A DNA stretch of 64,000 nt from Cryptomeria japonica (taxonomy: Eukaryota; Streptophyta; Pinopsida; Cupressales; Cupressaceae), in NCBI RefSeq assembly GCF_030272615.1, contig NC_081415.1:602165644-602229643 (forward strand), in the 5' to 3' direction. A model generated the notes under the pieces. The model did no database searches. It had not been told where the DNA came from and worked only from the letters and a program-made list of their open reading frames with translations. Shown here piece after piece: positions 1-11,492 of the stretch; the stretch's first letter is position 1, and the number at the start of each line of letters is the position of its first letter. Both the position numbers and the translations under genes were made by a program.

Positions 1-370
1 ACACAAGAGCTTGTGGATATAATTGTTGATAGAGGCAATCCACACAAGAGCTCATGGATAAAATCACCGACTAAGGCAATCCACGTAAGAGCTTGTGGAT
101 AGAATCACTGACAGAGGCAATCCATACAAGAGCTCATGGATAGAATCGTCGATTGAGGAAATCCACACAAGAGCTCATGGATAGAATTGCCAACTGAGGC
201 AATCCACATGAGATCTCATGGATAGAATCGTCGACTAAGGCAATCCACACAAGAGCGTGTGGATAAAATCACAGACTGAGGCAATCCACACAAGAGCTTA
301 TGGATAGAATCATTGACATAGGAAATCCACTCAAGAGTTTGTGAATAGAATCACCGATAGAGGCAATTCA
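1..370. repeat. 41-bp minisatellite, about nine copies
   Basis: Head-to-tail units of 41 bp, each opening with a variant of ACACAAGAGCT and closing with GAGGCAATCC, run from the window edge to about 370. Copies differ by scattered substitutions but keep the period. The unit is not a multiple of three, so it is not a protein repeat. It lies about 90 bp upstream of a polypurine tract and an LTR-like start, so it probably belongs to the 3' internal region of a retrotransposon entering from the left. The array may extend beyond the window. Confidence 0.9.
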
Positions 371-458
371 CATCTTGAAACTATGGTCCCAAGATAAGCA
401 TCATACAATTTATGAATATTTCTCCCAATATCTTTTATCCTCCCTAGCTAAGAGGGAG

Positions 459-978
459 TGTTGATGATTTATAGCTCCAGTTGGATAAAATTAAATGTTA
501 AATTGGCCTTAAGGCCTTCAACATTTAATATCATTATGTTATTTATTATTATTATTGTTAAATTGATTAGATAATAATAATTATTATTATATTTAATTAA
601 TAACATTATTATGTAACTTTGTGTTTAGTTAGTTTTTCGATTCTTTAATGAGTCGATACAGGTTTATCTAGCCACCTCTTCATGTTAAAGGGACATGACC
701 CTTAAGGAAGTCCATAGATATATTATTTAAGGATAATGTGATTTCCTTAGAATGTATGAAGGAGAATATAACAGATCGAAATACTAAATCAGTGAAAAGA
801 ACTATGTACGTGGAAGATATAAATTATCTGTGTGAATGTATCTATATATATATATACATATATGTGTGTATATATATATATATATGTATATATGTATATA
901 TGTATATATATACATCTATATATATATATGTAATCTGCATCTATATCAGATTGAAAGCAAAAATAGCATTTTGACAAT
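459..978 (+). mobile_element. Probable 3' LTR of a retrotransposon entering from the left
   Basis: A purine run (AAGAGGGAG, 450-458) is followed directly by TGTTGATGATTTATAG, the usual arrangement of polypurine tract plus LTR 5' end in plant retrotransposons. The downstream sequence is AT-rich, non-coding and contains a TA microsatellite. The partner LTR is outside the window and I could not fix the right end; 978 is a working boundary. Confidence 0.4.
843..930. repeat. TA/TATG-rich microsatellite
   Basis: Alternating TA with interspersed TATG, TACA and TGTG units. It gives low-complexity Tyr/Ile/Cys reading frames on both strands that are not genes. Confidence 0.9.
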
Positions 979-1445
979 CAATTAGCAGTGAACCTAAATC
1001 AGACTGAAATTAAGTTCATTGTGTTCAATATTTAAAAATATAAAATTACCTAATCATATAAATCTGATCCAAACTTTACACTAAAGGGCTAATTAAGCCT
1101 CTTTTGTGAAGCACCTATATTCAAATGAAAGAACCAGTTAATTACAATCCCATGGGAATGTAGGGAACCATAAACCATAAGGGAAACCAAGGTTACATGC
1201 CTAGAATAATCGCCATTTGCACACAAGGGTAACTTTGTTGTTCAATGTCTAAGTAGCCACATAGAGATGTCTACCTAGGGTCACTCCAAACACATGTCTC
1301 CCTTGCTCCTCCTGAAAAAAACTCTTGGAATATTAGAATAAACTAACCATACTTTCCTTTCACCAAATCCCATGGGTTTTAGATTGATAAAGTGCAAGAT
1401 ATGGCCATCGAGGAGGAAAAACCCAAGGTAAACCCTTGTTTTCCA
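979..1445. other. Unassigned intergenic sequence
   Basis: AT-rich sequence between the left LTR-like segment and the Gy1 element. No coding frame, RNA gene or clear repeat was recognised. Confidence 0.5.
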
Positions 1446-2114
1446 GGCACCTATAGTAAAATTTTAATATAAGGAGAAACACACACAACTAGAACTTCAA
1501 ATAAAAGCCCAAAAAAATTTAACTCTCCTCTCCAACCAATTCACATCATTGGTAATGGATCCCAGTCCATACAGTACCGTATCATGGACCAAAACTCTAA
1601 AATTGCAGGAAAAACTCATAATTCTATTAGTTTGTTGGCATCAAAACTCTTCTCCGTACAATCAATCCTTGGGAATTGGATCCACAAGGTGTATAAACTA
1701 CTCCACAACTTCTCTCAACCTAAAATCAAGAGGTTAGAGCCATTGGAGGAGTTTCAAATTAACAAAATGCAAAAAGTGCATAAAAGTTGCTCATGACAAC
1801 TTTTGATAACTTTTGCAAAAGTTGTCAAAATGTCATATTTCACCTCCTAATGCCTTGGGTCAAGTTTAACCCCTCCTAAAACATATTAAAACACTAAAAT
1901 CAACACATTTGATCCCCTATTGTCCAAAAGTCCTAATTGGATCATAGAAATGCCAAAATAGGAGTTTGGCTCACAAGATGGGTTTTATTATTAAAAACAC
2001 ATAATGTATGATTGAAAACCTATGAAAAACATTATAAAGACATATTTAATGCCTTAGTATCCCTCCTTAGATTCTAACTTATCATCTTGAAGGGTTTGAT
2101 GGGGTGCTCCTGCA
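1446..2114 (-). repeat. Gy1 3' LTR
   Basis: Pairs along its whole length with 5255-5923, for example TTGTTGGCATCAAAACTC and CAAGGTGTATAAA in both copies. The minus-strand start is TGCAGGAGCACC. The other end has lost the canonical CA. The copies show many substitutions, suggesting an old insertion. Short forward ORFs near 1549-1796 lie inside the LTR and are not genes. Confidence 0.9.
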
Positions 2115-3440
2115 GCATACTCCCCAGAAGAAGAAATCTCAAGTCCACTTGAGATGAGAGTCTATAGGTCTGCACCATGATCTTTGATTTGTTACTCTGT
2201 CATCCAAACTACTTTAGAATCAGGTTGTCCTTTCTAAGTCACCAAATAATCCATGCAAACTTTTCTCTTGGTTCTCTTTGCAACCTTAGTGTCTAGAACC
2301 TTCTATAACTTTGGTGGTGCATGTTTGGGAATGTCATCATTATCAATAACCTGAATTGTGTCTTCTCCTGCACTAACACTACATTTATATAGAGTTAAGT
2401 GACAAACATTAAAAATAGGTGACAAACCAAGATCAAATGGTAGTTGAAGTTCATAGGCATTTGGACCATATTTCTTCAAGATTTGGTAGGGTCCAATCTT
2501 TCATTGCATCATCTTTGTGTATCTTCCTTTTGGAAGTCTTTCCTTCTTCAAGTGAACCCACACCAAGTCTCCCACATCAAACTAAACATCTCTGTAGATT
2601 GTTGAAGATGAGTCTTAACTTGGTCATGGATTTATTTTATGGCAGTAGAAAAGGTTTCTCCATCTACACTAATGGCTTCTTCTTGAGGTATCTCTCTCAA
2701 CTCCATCACACCCCTTATGTGGATACCATATGTAATCTGGAAAGGTGACTTATCAGTACTCCTATTCACTATATCATTGTAGGAAAATTCTGCCTGAGAC
2801 AATATACTATCCCACCTTTCTCCATGTTGTCTAGTCAAACACCTTAGCAGATTCCCTAGTGACCTATTTACAACTTCAATTTGGCCATCTATTTAGGGAT
2901 GGTAAGATGAGGAGAAGGATAAATTTGTACTAAGCTTCTTCCAAAGGGTCCTCCAGAAGTGACCAATAAATTTTACATCCCTATCAGAGACTATAGTCAA
3001 AGGCAAACCATGTATCCAAACAATCTCCTTAAAGAACAAGTCTGCTACATAAGAAGCACATGAGTGGCAAGAAATGTGCCATCTTGCTAAACCTATCCAC
3101 CACTACAAAAACACTATCATATCCTTTCCTTGTCCTAGGCATTCCTAAAACAAAATCCATACTTATGCTTTCCAATGGTCTTGAAGGTATGGGTAAAGGC
3201 TAGTATAGGACTATATTGGTGGACTTTCCTTTTTCCTTTTGTCAAATCACACATGTCTCCACAAATCTCCTAACATTTGCCTATAGTTTGGGCCAAAAAT
3301 AGTGTCTCTTCACCAAATCTAGTGTCTTGTCAAGACCAAAATGGCTTGCCATTGCTCCACAATGTTTTTTTTTTAACTATATTCAATCTCATAGAGAATT
3401 TGGGTATGCATATTTGTGCACCCTTAAACAACAATCCATT
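2115..3440 (-). pseudogene. Gy1 integrase with chromodomain-like C-terminus (broken)
   Basis: Reading leftward, the conceptual protein has the integrase core with a TIVSDRD segment (second catalytic Asp) near 2985, a YHP-stop-IDGQ segment where the family has YHPQTDGQ, then WDSILSQAEFSYN. It continues into a GPY/F-like module (KKYGPNAYEL, near 2470) and a chromodomain-like stretch (DYLVT-stop-KGQP) near 2240. In the family, integrase inserts the cDNA and the chromodomain guides it to marked chromatin. Several frameshifts and stops, including one at the conserved Gln, make it inactive. Reading reaches almost into the 3' LTR. The chromodomain is what supports the chromovirus call. Confidence 0.75.
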
Positions 3441-4236
3441 TTGAATCAAAAATTCAGAATACTCAACATTAAACCATTCATCAAATGAAGCACATACCTT
3501 ATAGGCCTCTCAAAATCTTCATCACCCTCATACATGGCTTCAAGGAGTTTATGCCAACACTCTCCAATTGAATTTGATTTGTAGTTAGGAGTCTTCTGCT
3601 CAAAGCATCTGCCACCTTATTCTTGACTCCTTTCTTGTGCTTAAGAATGAAAGTGAAAGATTGTAGGGTCTCTACCCACTTCATGTGCTGGTGATTAAAC
3701 TACTTTTCTTGACTATTTATAAATCTAAAGGCCTGATTATCTGTGAAAACTATGAATTCTTTTGGTAGCAAGTAGTGTCTCCACTTTTTCAAGGATTCGA
3801 CTAGAGCATACATCTCTAGGTCATAAGATGAATATCTACTCTTTGCCTCATTCAACTTCTCACTGAAGAAAGAAATAGGTCTTCCCTCTTGACTGAGCAA
3901 TGCTCCAACATCCATGTGACTAGCATCACACTCCACTTGGAAGATCTTGTTGAAATCAGGTAGGGAAAGGACTGCTCAACAACCTTTCTCTTCAACGTTT
4001 CAAAAGAGTTATCTTCTTCTTTTGTCCAACTAAACCTAAACTTTTGTCCTCCCTTTATGATATCAAGCATAGGGGTACAAATATGGCTAAATCCTCTTAT
4101 AAACTTCCTATAGAAGGTAGCTAAGTCATGGAAACTTCTAACATCATTCATTGTTCTAGGTGTAGGCCAAGACAATATGGCACTCACCTTTTCTTGATCC
4201 ATTTTCAATTCACTATATAAGACTACAAACCCCAAG
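3441..4236 (-). pseudogene. Gy1 RNase H and RT connection (broken)
   Basis: Pieces in order: an RT thumb/connection segment (3852-4235, with PTPRTMNDVRSF and FSWTKEEDNSFETLK), then RNase H (3700-3936) with ECDAS carrying the first catalytic Asp, SEKLNEAKSRYSSYD, FTDNQAF carrying another Asp, and VADALSRR (near 3600) carrying the last. RNase H removes the RNA template during cDNA synthesis. The catalytic Asp positions are still legible, but frameshifts near 3936 and stops separate the parts. This is the ordinary gypsy RNase H; Gy1 shows no second archaeal-type RNase H. Confidence 0.8.
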
Positions 4237-4800
4237 TAAATTATCTATTCCTACATAAAGAAACACTTTTCCAAGTTGATCATTAATTGTTCTTCATACA
4301 ATCTTCTTGGGACCAGGTCTACATGTTTCAAATTTTCTCTTTTGGTTTGATTAAAAACTAGAATGTCATCTAGGTAGACTATAACAAATTTCCCTATGAA
4401 ATCCCTCAAGACTTCATTCATTAATCCCATAAAGGTACTAGGTGCATTAGATAAGCCAAAGGGAATGACTTTCCACTCATACAACCCCTCATTTATTTTA
4501 AAGGAAGTCTTCCACTCATCTCCCCACCTAATCTTAATCTAATGATAGCCACTCTTTAAATCAACCTTTGTAAAATATCTAGCACCTCCCAAACAATCTA
4601 AAAAATCTTGAATCCTAGGAATGGGAAACCTATACCTGATAGTAATCTTGTTGATATCTCTTGAGTTAGTGCAAAGTCTCCAAGTGCCTTTCTTTTTGGG
4701 TGCCAAGACTGCAAGGACTGCACATGGGCTCAAACTTTTGCCAGTTAATCCAGAATCCAACAACTCTTCAATTTGTTTTGCCATCTAAACATTCTGATCC
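4237..4800 (-). pseudogene. Gy1 reverse transcriptase (broken)
   Basis: N-terminal part 4539-4784 ([18 protein letters not shown], then [17 protein letters not shown] and [11 protein letters not shown] with the first catalytic Asp). The C-terminal part 4251-4484 holds [11 protein letters not shown] and the active-site YLDD near 4365. Gypsy RTs have the same order and spacing. A short gap around 4485-4538 with stops disrupts the frame between the halves. The catalytic residues are intact, so inactivation came from frame loss. Confidence 0.85.
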
Positions 4801-5254
4801 AGTTTGAACTTGTATGTTGCTTTATTAGGTAAGGTGGATCCAAGTATAAGGTCTATACAATGGTTTATGTCCCTCATTAGAGGTAGTGACTGTGGCATGC
4901 CATTAGAGATGACACCCTTGTATTTGTCAAGTAGCTGCTGCACTACAGGGTCAATCAACCTCAATTTGTCCTCTTTCTTGTCTTCAGAACTCTCCACCTT
5001 TGTTACTATTGGAATAGGGATAAGGGAATAATAGATCATGCCTTCATTTCCCATGTTCTTCATGACTGCTTCCCTCCTAATACCAACACCTTGGCCTCCT
5101 TTTGTTTGGTCTCCTCATCACCCTCCATTAAAGGTAGCAACTTAATCACCTTACCATCTTTGGTGATGGAATATGTATTCCTAGCACCATCTTGTTGTGC
5201 CTTCAAATCAAACTGCCATGGTCTCCCAAATAGGTGACGGAAAGCATCCATCTT
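4785..5254 (-). pseudogene. Gy1 protease end and protease-RT linker
   Basis: Two overlapping reading frames (5060-5251 and 4785-5063). The first begins immediately after the 5' LTR with FGRPWQFD, the typical end of a plant gypsy protease domain, followed by a linker. The second has RDINHCIDLILGSTLPNK, typical of the stretch just before RT. The catalytic D-S/T-G of the protease is missing because the sequence starts downstream of it. The ATG at 5251 is probably an internal Met left by the deletion, not a true start. Confidence 0.75.
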
Positions 5255-5923
5255 TGCACCTACAGTAAAATTTGAATATCAGGAGCAACACACAAAACTA
5301 GACTTCAAATCAAAGCCAAAAAAAGGATAAATCTCCTCTCCAACAAATTCACATAATTGGGAATGTATCCCAATCCATACAGTACTATAACAAGAACCAA
5401 AACTCCAAAATTGCAGGAAAAACTTAGAATTCTATTAGTTTGTTGGCATCAAAACTCTTCTTCATACAATCACTCCTTGGGAAATTTGATACACAAGGTG
5501 TATAAAATACTCCACAACTTCTCTCAACCAAAAATGAAGAGTTTAGAGCCATTGGAGGAGTTTCAAATTAACAAAATGCACAAAGTGCATAAAAGTTGCT
5601 CATGACAACTTTTGACAACTTTTGTAAAAGTTGTCAAAATGTCATCTTTCTCCTCTGAGTGCCTTGGGTCAAATTTAAGCCCTCCTAAAACATATTAAAA
5701 CACTAAAACTGACACATTTGATCCCCTATTGTCCAAAAGTCCTAATTGGCTCATAAAAATGCCAAAATAGGAGTTTGGCTCACAAGATGGGGTTCATTAT
5801 TAAAAACACATAATGTATGATTAAAAACCTATGAAAAACATTGTAAAGACATATTTAATGCCTTAGTCTCCCTCCTTAGAGTCTGACTTATCATCTTGAA
5901 GGGTTTTATAGGGTGCTCCTACA
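5255..5923 (-). repeat. Gy1 5' LTR
   Basis: Partner of 1446-2114 with the same length. On the minus strand it starts TGTAGGAGCACC and ends GGTGCA, giving canonical TG...CA ends. The base after the CA already belongs to pol, so the primer binding site is gone. The forward ORF at 5357-5605 lies wholly inside this repeat and is spurious. Confidence 0.9.
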
Positions 5924-6660
5924 CCAATGAGAATGAGGATGAGGAGGAGGAGGATATTATGGAGGAGGATGAGTTAGATGCAGTTCCTCATCACTCCAGG
6001 GAAGATACCATAGCCTTAGATCCACTGAGTCTCCCATTAGAGGTGGACAAGGACCCTATCAGGGGTCCTAATCCTAGTCCCTATCGGCCCACACCCAATG
6101 TACAAAGATAGTACAACCATAGAGAGCCTAGTGGATCCCATTCTCAAGTGGTCACTTTTCATGATCCCTACTAGCGAGAGGGAGATCAAGCTAAGGTGTC
6201 TTGTTATTGATTAACTTATGTACCTTACATGTTTAGATTTGATGATATAGAATGTTAATGATAAAAATTTCTCTCTTTCTTGTAGCTACCAACCAAAAGT
6301 GGCATTCTCTTATTCAAAATGTAGTGACTGACCTCATCGTGACTTCTCACATTCCTAGTTCCTCATAAATATCGCACAGATCCTAGAGGAATGTAGGAAG
6401 AGATGAGGACATTTTCTCTCCTATTTAGACATAGATGGAGGTCCTATGAGGGAGATTATGATAGACAGAGCATGACCTAGAAGTGTCATAGATAGAGGTA
6501 GCCACATAGCATGGTATTATCATGGAGAGGGATCACAGGAGCTCCTCACAGAGTCACTCGTAGTCCATATCATGATACACCCCCATGGCCAAATTAGTAG
6601 GGGGCATTTAGCCATCATCCTCCAGTTACTAGTCCTAGGTATATGAGATGATCTTGATGT
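5924..6660 (+). pseudogene. Unidentified acidic ORF remnant
   Basis: An open stretch to about 6109 encodes a strongly acidic segment (EDEEEEDIMEEDELDA) followed by a Pro-rich part (PIRGPNPSPYRPTP). Reading then continues with many stops and weak coding character to about 6660. I do not recognise the family. Acidic runs like this occur in hAT-type transposases and in retroelement accessory proteins, but no catalytic motif supports either. The apparent upstream ATG at 5896 is inside the Gy1 LTR and is not the real start. Confidence 0.25.
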
Positions 6661-7124
6661 ATTGATGATACTCATGGATATGTTATTTTTAATTCTTAAA
6701 CAATATATGCATTTCTTATATTAGAAGTAATATATTGAGTGATGAACATGTATGTCTAATTTAATTTCCACGTGATCGATTTCTCAATGCTTCATAATTA
6801 AATTGATACATGTGTGATTTAATTAACTCTAATTAAACACAACATGATATAATTCTACTTAACACAAAAGAAATTGTATAACATGCTAGCACATATGAAA
6901 TATTTATCTATTACAATTTACATGAAAGAATCCAAGACAAATAATAAAGTGATAGAACAAGCTTGTTAAGAATGAAGTAATGTAGACCAAAAAATATAAC
7001 ATCATTTAATCCTACATGCTTTAATGAAGACATGCTAACATATTACCCAATTTTGAAGAAAAAAGATATAGAGAGAGAAACAAAAGTAGACTAGAGAGAG
7101 GAAGAGAGAGAGAGAAAAAGAGAA
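6661..7124. other. AT-rich non-coding stretch with GA-rich tract
   Basis: No coding frame recognised. A purine-rich GAGAGA tract lies at about 7066-7122, immediately downstream (minus-strand sense) of the TatA pol stop. It could include the TatA polypurine tract, but no LTR could be paired. Confidence 0.4.
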
Positions 7125-7792
7125 CTAGGCATAGTATCTATGAAGGTACATAGCATTTATGGGTTCCTTAATAGGCGTACCTTCCACATCTACTATCTTG
7201 TAAGGACTTGATCCATAGGCCTCGACAAAAATTTATGGTCCAAGCCAATTAGGGCTGATTTTCCTTTCCCCTCAAGCAAGGCATTCACATTGCGTTGATT
7301 CTCGTAAAGGACTAAATCACCTACTGAGAACGAATGTGTAACAACCTTATCATTGTAGCTTTGTTGCAAAGTTTTATGATATGATTGAATATGCTCAAGG
7401 GCAATTATACACTGTTCATCAAGCATCTCAAGTTGTTGAAGTGTTTTCTTTCTATAGGAATCATTATCCACTATACCCCAAAGAGAAACTCTCAAAGAAG
7501 GAATTTCTAACTCCAAAGGCATAATGACATCAACACCATAAACAAGATTATAAGGAGTACAACTCGTACCAACATGTACACTTGTGTGATAAGCCCATAA
7601 AGGATAGGTTAATTGAGTATACCAATCCTTACCATGCTTGTTTACAGTCTTTTGAAGAGTTTGTTAAATTGTCGTATAAGAAGACTCAACTTGACCATTT
7701 GATTGAGGATAATAAGGTGTAGAAAAATTATGTTGAATATTATATTTCCCAAGAAACTTCTTCACATCCTTATTTTTGAATGATGTTCCATT
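7125..7792 (-). pseudogene. TatA integrase, C-terminal half
   Basis: Continuation of the integrase interrupted by CopM. Leftward from 7792: NGTSFKNKDVKKF (just after the second catalytic Asp), then STPYYPQSNGQVESS with the third catalytic residue Glu. After that come EIPSLRV, a basic helical segment, GDLVLYENQRN, a GPY/F-like region and a terminal RYYA stop at 7125-7127. There is a stop near 7663 and a frameshift near 7270. The same C-terminal pattern (ending FYA-stop) closes TatB pol at 28205, so both are the same lineage. TatA should have had a 3' LTR to the left, which I cannot identify. Confidence 0.8.
7788..7792. repeat. CopM target-site duplication, left copy
   Basis: CCATT directly precedes the CopM LTR and is matched exactly at 15224-15228. 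Confidence 0.9.
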
Positions 7793-9220
7793 TGATGAAT
7801 AATGATGAACTACTAAGGTCCTAACTGGTACTGAGAGAGTGGGGGTGTGAATCAGTTCACAAAAAAAAAATTGCTTTAGCACTTTATCATATTAAAATGC
7901 AACTAACTGGTTGTCTTCACCAGTATACTTAACCATAGCAATATCGTTCAAAAAAAAATACTTCAGACAACTAAACCGGTTAAACAAAAATACTTCAGAA
8001 CATTCAACAGATCTCAAGTCTTGATAACTACTTCACCAATATAATCATGCATGAGTTGTATCAATAATACCACAACCATTTAATACTGCATGCATATCTA
8101 ACTTAATCAGAATCAGACAATCATCACATGAAAAACTCACAACCCATAACACATAGATTTTTCACGTAGAAACCCAAATGGGAAAAACTATAGTGGGGAT
8201 GAATACCCATAAGCTTGTTTGTGAACTCTTTTGAAGTCCACTTTGTTAGGAGCCTAGTCCAGTTAAAGACTGTACAATAAAGGTTTTGTGAGCAACCGGT
8301 TTTGTTTAAGGACCACCCGTTTAAGGGATTGCTATATACCCTGTTAAAGGTTGAAACCCTATTAAGAGTTACCTTGCTAGAGGAATTAAATAACACAATG
8401 AACTTGAGCCACCTAGTTAGAGGATTTACAACAAAGCCTGTTAAAGCTACCTGGTCAAGGGATTTACCTTCTGTTGAAATGGTTAGAAGAAAATAGGTAA
8501 AACACTCCGATTTGATAACAACACTTCTTTCTAAGGTAGATCCTTTTCAGTTCCTCTCTTCTACAATCACACTTTGCAGATTCCTCACTCTGGTTTGGCA
8601 AGTATCAAATATCCAACACGTGGACACAAACACAAATTTTCCCAACCACTACAATAACAAAACTCATCGACCTTATAGATAAAAATTAGATCAGTAGCAT
8701 AAACCCTAACCCTAAATATTTTAGGTTTACAATTACAAGCGGTCCAATCCTGATCATCCAAACACATTACATAGAATGAAATAATCTAAAACAGATCTCA
8801 AGACATTCTACATCATTCAATCTTCACCACATTTGAAAATCAATAACCTGTCACATGCTCTTCACACACCGCTAAGAAAAATGCTCATTCCTGAGGTAGG
8901 CATTCAATGCATCCAATCTTCATGTGCAAGAACCACAAAGAAATCCTTCAAGTGCACACAACTGATGTGGAATCTTGATCCTTATCCTTATTCCTTAACT
9001 AATTGGTTGCATGACACAAGCCAAATTGCCAAACTAGTAACCCTAGAGCTGAGACTTCCAATCGGTAGTCATACTTAGTGAACCCTGACACTGGTCCACC
9101 CCATCCCAGTTGACCATAATTGCTTCTAGTCTTCATACCGGTTCATACTGGTTCACCTGCTTGAGTACTTATTGACATCAATGAAAACATATATTATCAC
9201 TAATTCATCATATACCAACA
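7793..9220 (-). repeat. CopM 3' LTR (1,428 bp)
   Basis: Pairs with 13783-15223. On the minus strand it begins TGTTGGTATATGATG and ends TTCATCA. Inside, about 8280-8470, is a cluster of short related units around CCTGTTAAAGG and AGAGGATTTAC, also present in the partner. Forward and reverse ORFs of 60-90 codons within it are spurious. Confidence 0.95.
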
Positions 9221-9236
9221 ATCTCCCCCTTTTGCA
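9221..9236 (-). promoter_or_regulatory. CopM polypurine tract
   Basis: On the minus strand AAAAGGGGGAGAT ends directly at the 3' LTR start; it primes plus-strand cDNA. A second, similar purine run (CAAAGGGGGAGAAG in minus sense) lies upstream at about 9447-9462, and CopE shows the same doubling. Confidence 0.85.
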
Positions 9237-9592
9237 TTGATGGCAATACTCAGTGTATCATTGCTCAGTATCTGCTCCATGCTCAATAACATATACCAGT
9301 TGACATATACCAATTCAACTAAAAAATGATCACCACCACCACCACCTGGACTGGTCAGTGTGTACTTTGCACAATTACTTCTCACACTTGTATATTGTCC
9401 TTCAAACATATATCTTCTCCCCCATTCATCTTCATCATCAGATATCTTCTCCCCCTTTGACAACAATGCTAAAGTGGAGGCACACACTTCCGGTCTCGAC
9501 TATGTTGCTCCCCCTATGGAGTAGCATCCTTCAACACATCAATCTTCTAAGATCTGACATAGTAGTACCTAAATGATGTGGAGCACACAACT

Positions 9593-11100
9593 CTAATTTA
9601 CTTCATGAAGTGGTAGAACCCCCAATTCACCTCTCAAATACGTAAATGTAGTCTTTGGTAAGGGCTTAGTGAATATGTCTGCTAGCTGCTCCTTACTGGA
9701 AACATGTTCTAACACAACCTCTTCATTCTGAACCTTTTCTCTCAAGAAATAATACTTAATCTCAATATGCTTGGTCCTAGTATGCAATACAAGATTTTTG
9801 GAAATATTTATTGCACTGGTATTATCACAAAATATACTCACCGGTTCAGATATAATCACTTTGAAGCCATTTAGTATATGCTTCATCCAGATTGCCTGCG
9901 TATAGTTCATAAATGCTACCATATACTTCACTTCAGCTGTAGACTAGGAAATACAACTTTGCTTCTTGCTCGTCCATGAGACTAGTCTTCCACCAAGGAA
10001 GAACACTCCACCAGTTGTGCTCTTCCATTCATCCACATTACCTACCCAATCTACATTGGTAAACACTTTGAGATCAAATCCACCATTGTATGGATACCAC
10101 AATCCATAATCAACTGTCCCTTTCACGTATCTGAGAATCCTCTTTACCACTACCAAGTGGGATTCTCTTGGACTCTTCTAAAAATGGGCCACTATGCCCA
10201 CTGCATGACAAATATATAGTTTGTTATGCATCACATAGTGTAGCTTACCAATCATTGACTGGTACTCCTTCTCATCCACCAACTTTGTATCATCCTCCTT
10301 TGTTAGTTTGCAGATGGTAACCATCAGCGTTCTAACCGATTTGTGCTCCTCCATGCTAAAGGTCTTCAATACCTCTTTGATATACTTGGAATGGGTAATG
10401 AAGATACCCTCTTTCATCTATTGAATTTGTAGACCAATGAAATACTTTCTCTCCAATTAGAGACATCTCAAACTCCTTTTTCATCACATCTGCAAATGCA
10501 TGACTCATATCATCATCTCCACCAAAGATTATATCATCTACAAATACTTCACATATCAGAATCCAACCACCTTTAGATTTTAGGTAGATGTTACTGTCCT
10601 CACTTGTTCTCTAAAATCCTATCTTCACAAGATGAGAGTGTAACCATTCATACCATGCCCTTGGTGCCTCTTTCAATCCATACAGGGCCTTGTGTAATCA
10701 GCACACCATGTCACTATCTTCTGACAAAGCAAACCCATCTGGTTGCTCAATATACACTTCTTGCTCCAAGATTCCATTCAAGAAGGAAGACTTCACATCC
10801 ATCTAGTATACCTTAAATCCCTTGAATGCTGAAAATGCAAGTAGCATTCAAACACCTTCCAGTCTGGCCACTGGGGCAAAGGTTTCTCCATAGTCTTCTC
10901 CTTCTTCCTGAGCATATCCCTTGCATACAAGTCTTTCCTTGTTCCTTACCATTGTCCCTTCTTCATTCAGCTTATTCCTGAAGACCCATTCGGTACCTAT
11001 GGCATTCTTGTGTTCTAGTCTGGGTACCAAGGACCATGTTGCATTCTTCTCTATCTAGTCCAACTCCTCTTCCATTGCCTTTATCCAGTCTTCATCAAAA
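9593..11100 (-). pseudogene. CopM reverse transcriptase and RNase H (broken)
   Basis: RT opens near 11100 with [24 protein letters not shown] and TFAPVARLE. It continues through DVKSSFLNG and LYGLKEAPRAWY, and reaches the active-site FVDD near 10540 (FVDDIIFGGDDD). After SKYIKEVLKTF, the RNase H follows at 9593-10156, with WTSKKQSCIS, FCDNTSAINISKN (catalytic Asp) and DIFTKPLPK at the end. All are hallmark copia segments in normal order. Single-base shifts and stops near 9932-9943, 10157-10177 and 10418-10600 break the frame. The product would have copied the element RNA into cDNA. It resembles CopE RT closely, so the two are related families. Confidence 0.9.
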
Positions 11101-11492
11101 AGTGCCTCTCTAGTGGTCTTAGGCTCAAATTCTAAAATCATGCAAGAATTTTCTTTCACTTTTCTCCTTGTAAGTATTCCTGCATCTTTATCTCCTATGA
11201 TCTACTTTGGACCATGATGTAGTTTAACATACCTAGGAATGACCGTATCTTGTTCAGCTTGTTTTTCCTCTTCTTTTTCAACTTCATCTTCTTCTTCACC
11301 CACTGAAGCTTCTACTGGTATAGAAACATTGAGGTCTTTGTAGTGTTTGTCATTTGTTTCTTTCTTAACCAGTTGCTAGAAGGCTAAACCTAGTTCATCT
11401 TCCTTTTGATTGCTACCAGTTTCCTCAAGCTTCTCAAGGGATTCATCAACCCTAACATTGATACTCTCAACAATCTTATGAGTCCTGCTATT
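11101..11492 (-). pseudogene. CopM integrase-RT linker
   Basis: Low-complexity coding remnant rich in Glu, Ser and Lys between integrase and RT, as in most copia polyproteins. It has no recognisable domain and contains stops. Confidence 0.5.

Larger units (their letters stand above)
1446..5923 (-). mobile_element. Gy1: Ty3/gypsy chromovirus, internally deleted
   Basis: Two directly repeated 669-bp LTRs bracket a minus-strand pol with the gypsy order linker-RT-RNase H-integrase and a C-terminal chromodomain-like segment. The 5' LTR (5255-5923) abuts the end of the protease region: no primer binding site, gag or catalytic protease motif is present. Stops and frameshifts break the frame throughout, so the element is dead. 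Flanking pentamers (TTCCA left, CCAAT right) do not match, so no target duplication is seen. Confidence 0.85.

Noticed and set aside
1-370. CRISPR-like array
   Set aside because: Units are contiguous 41-bp copies with no unique spacers, and the sequence is plant nuclear DNA.
738-977. Small ORFs on both strands
   Set aside because: They are translations of a TA/TATG microsatellite (runs of Tyr and Ile).
1549-1796. Forward ORFs repeated at 5357-5605
   Set aside because: Both lie inside the paired Gy1 LTRs; the similarity is LTR duplication, not a gene family.
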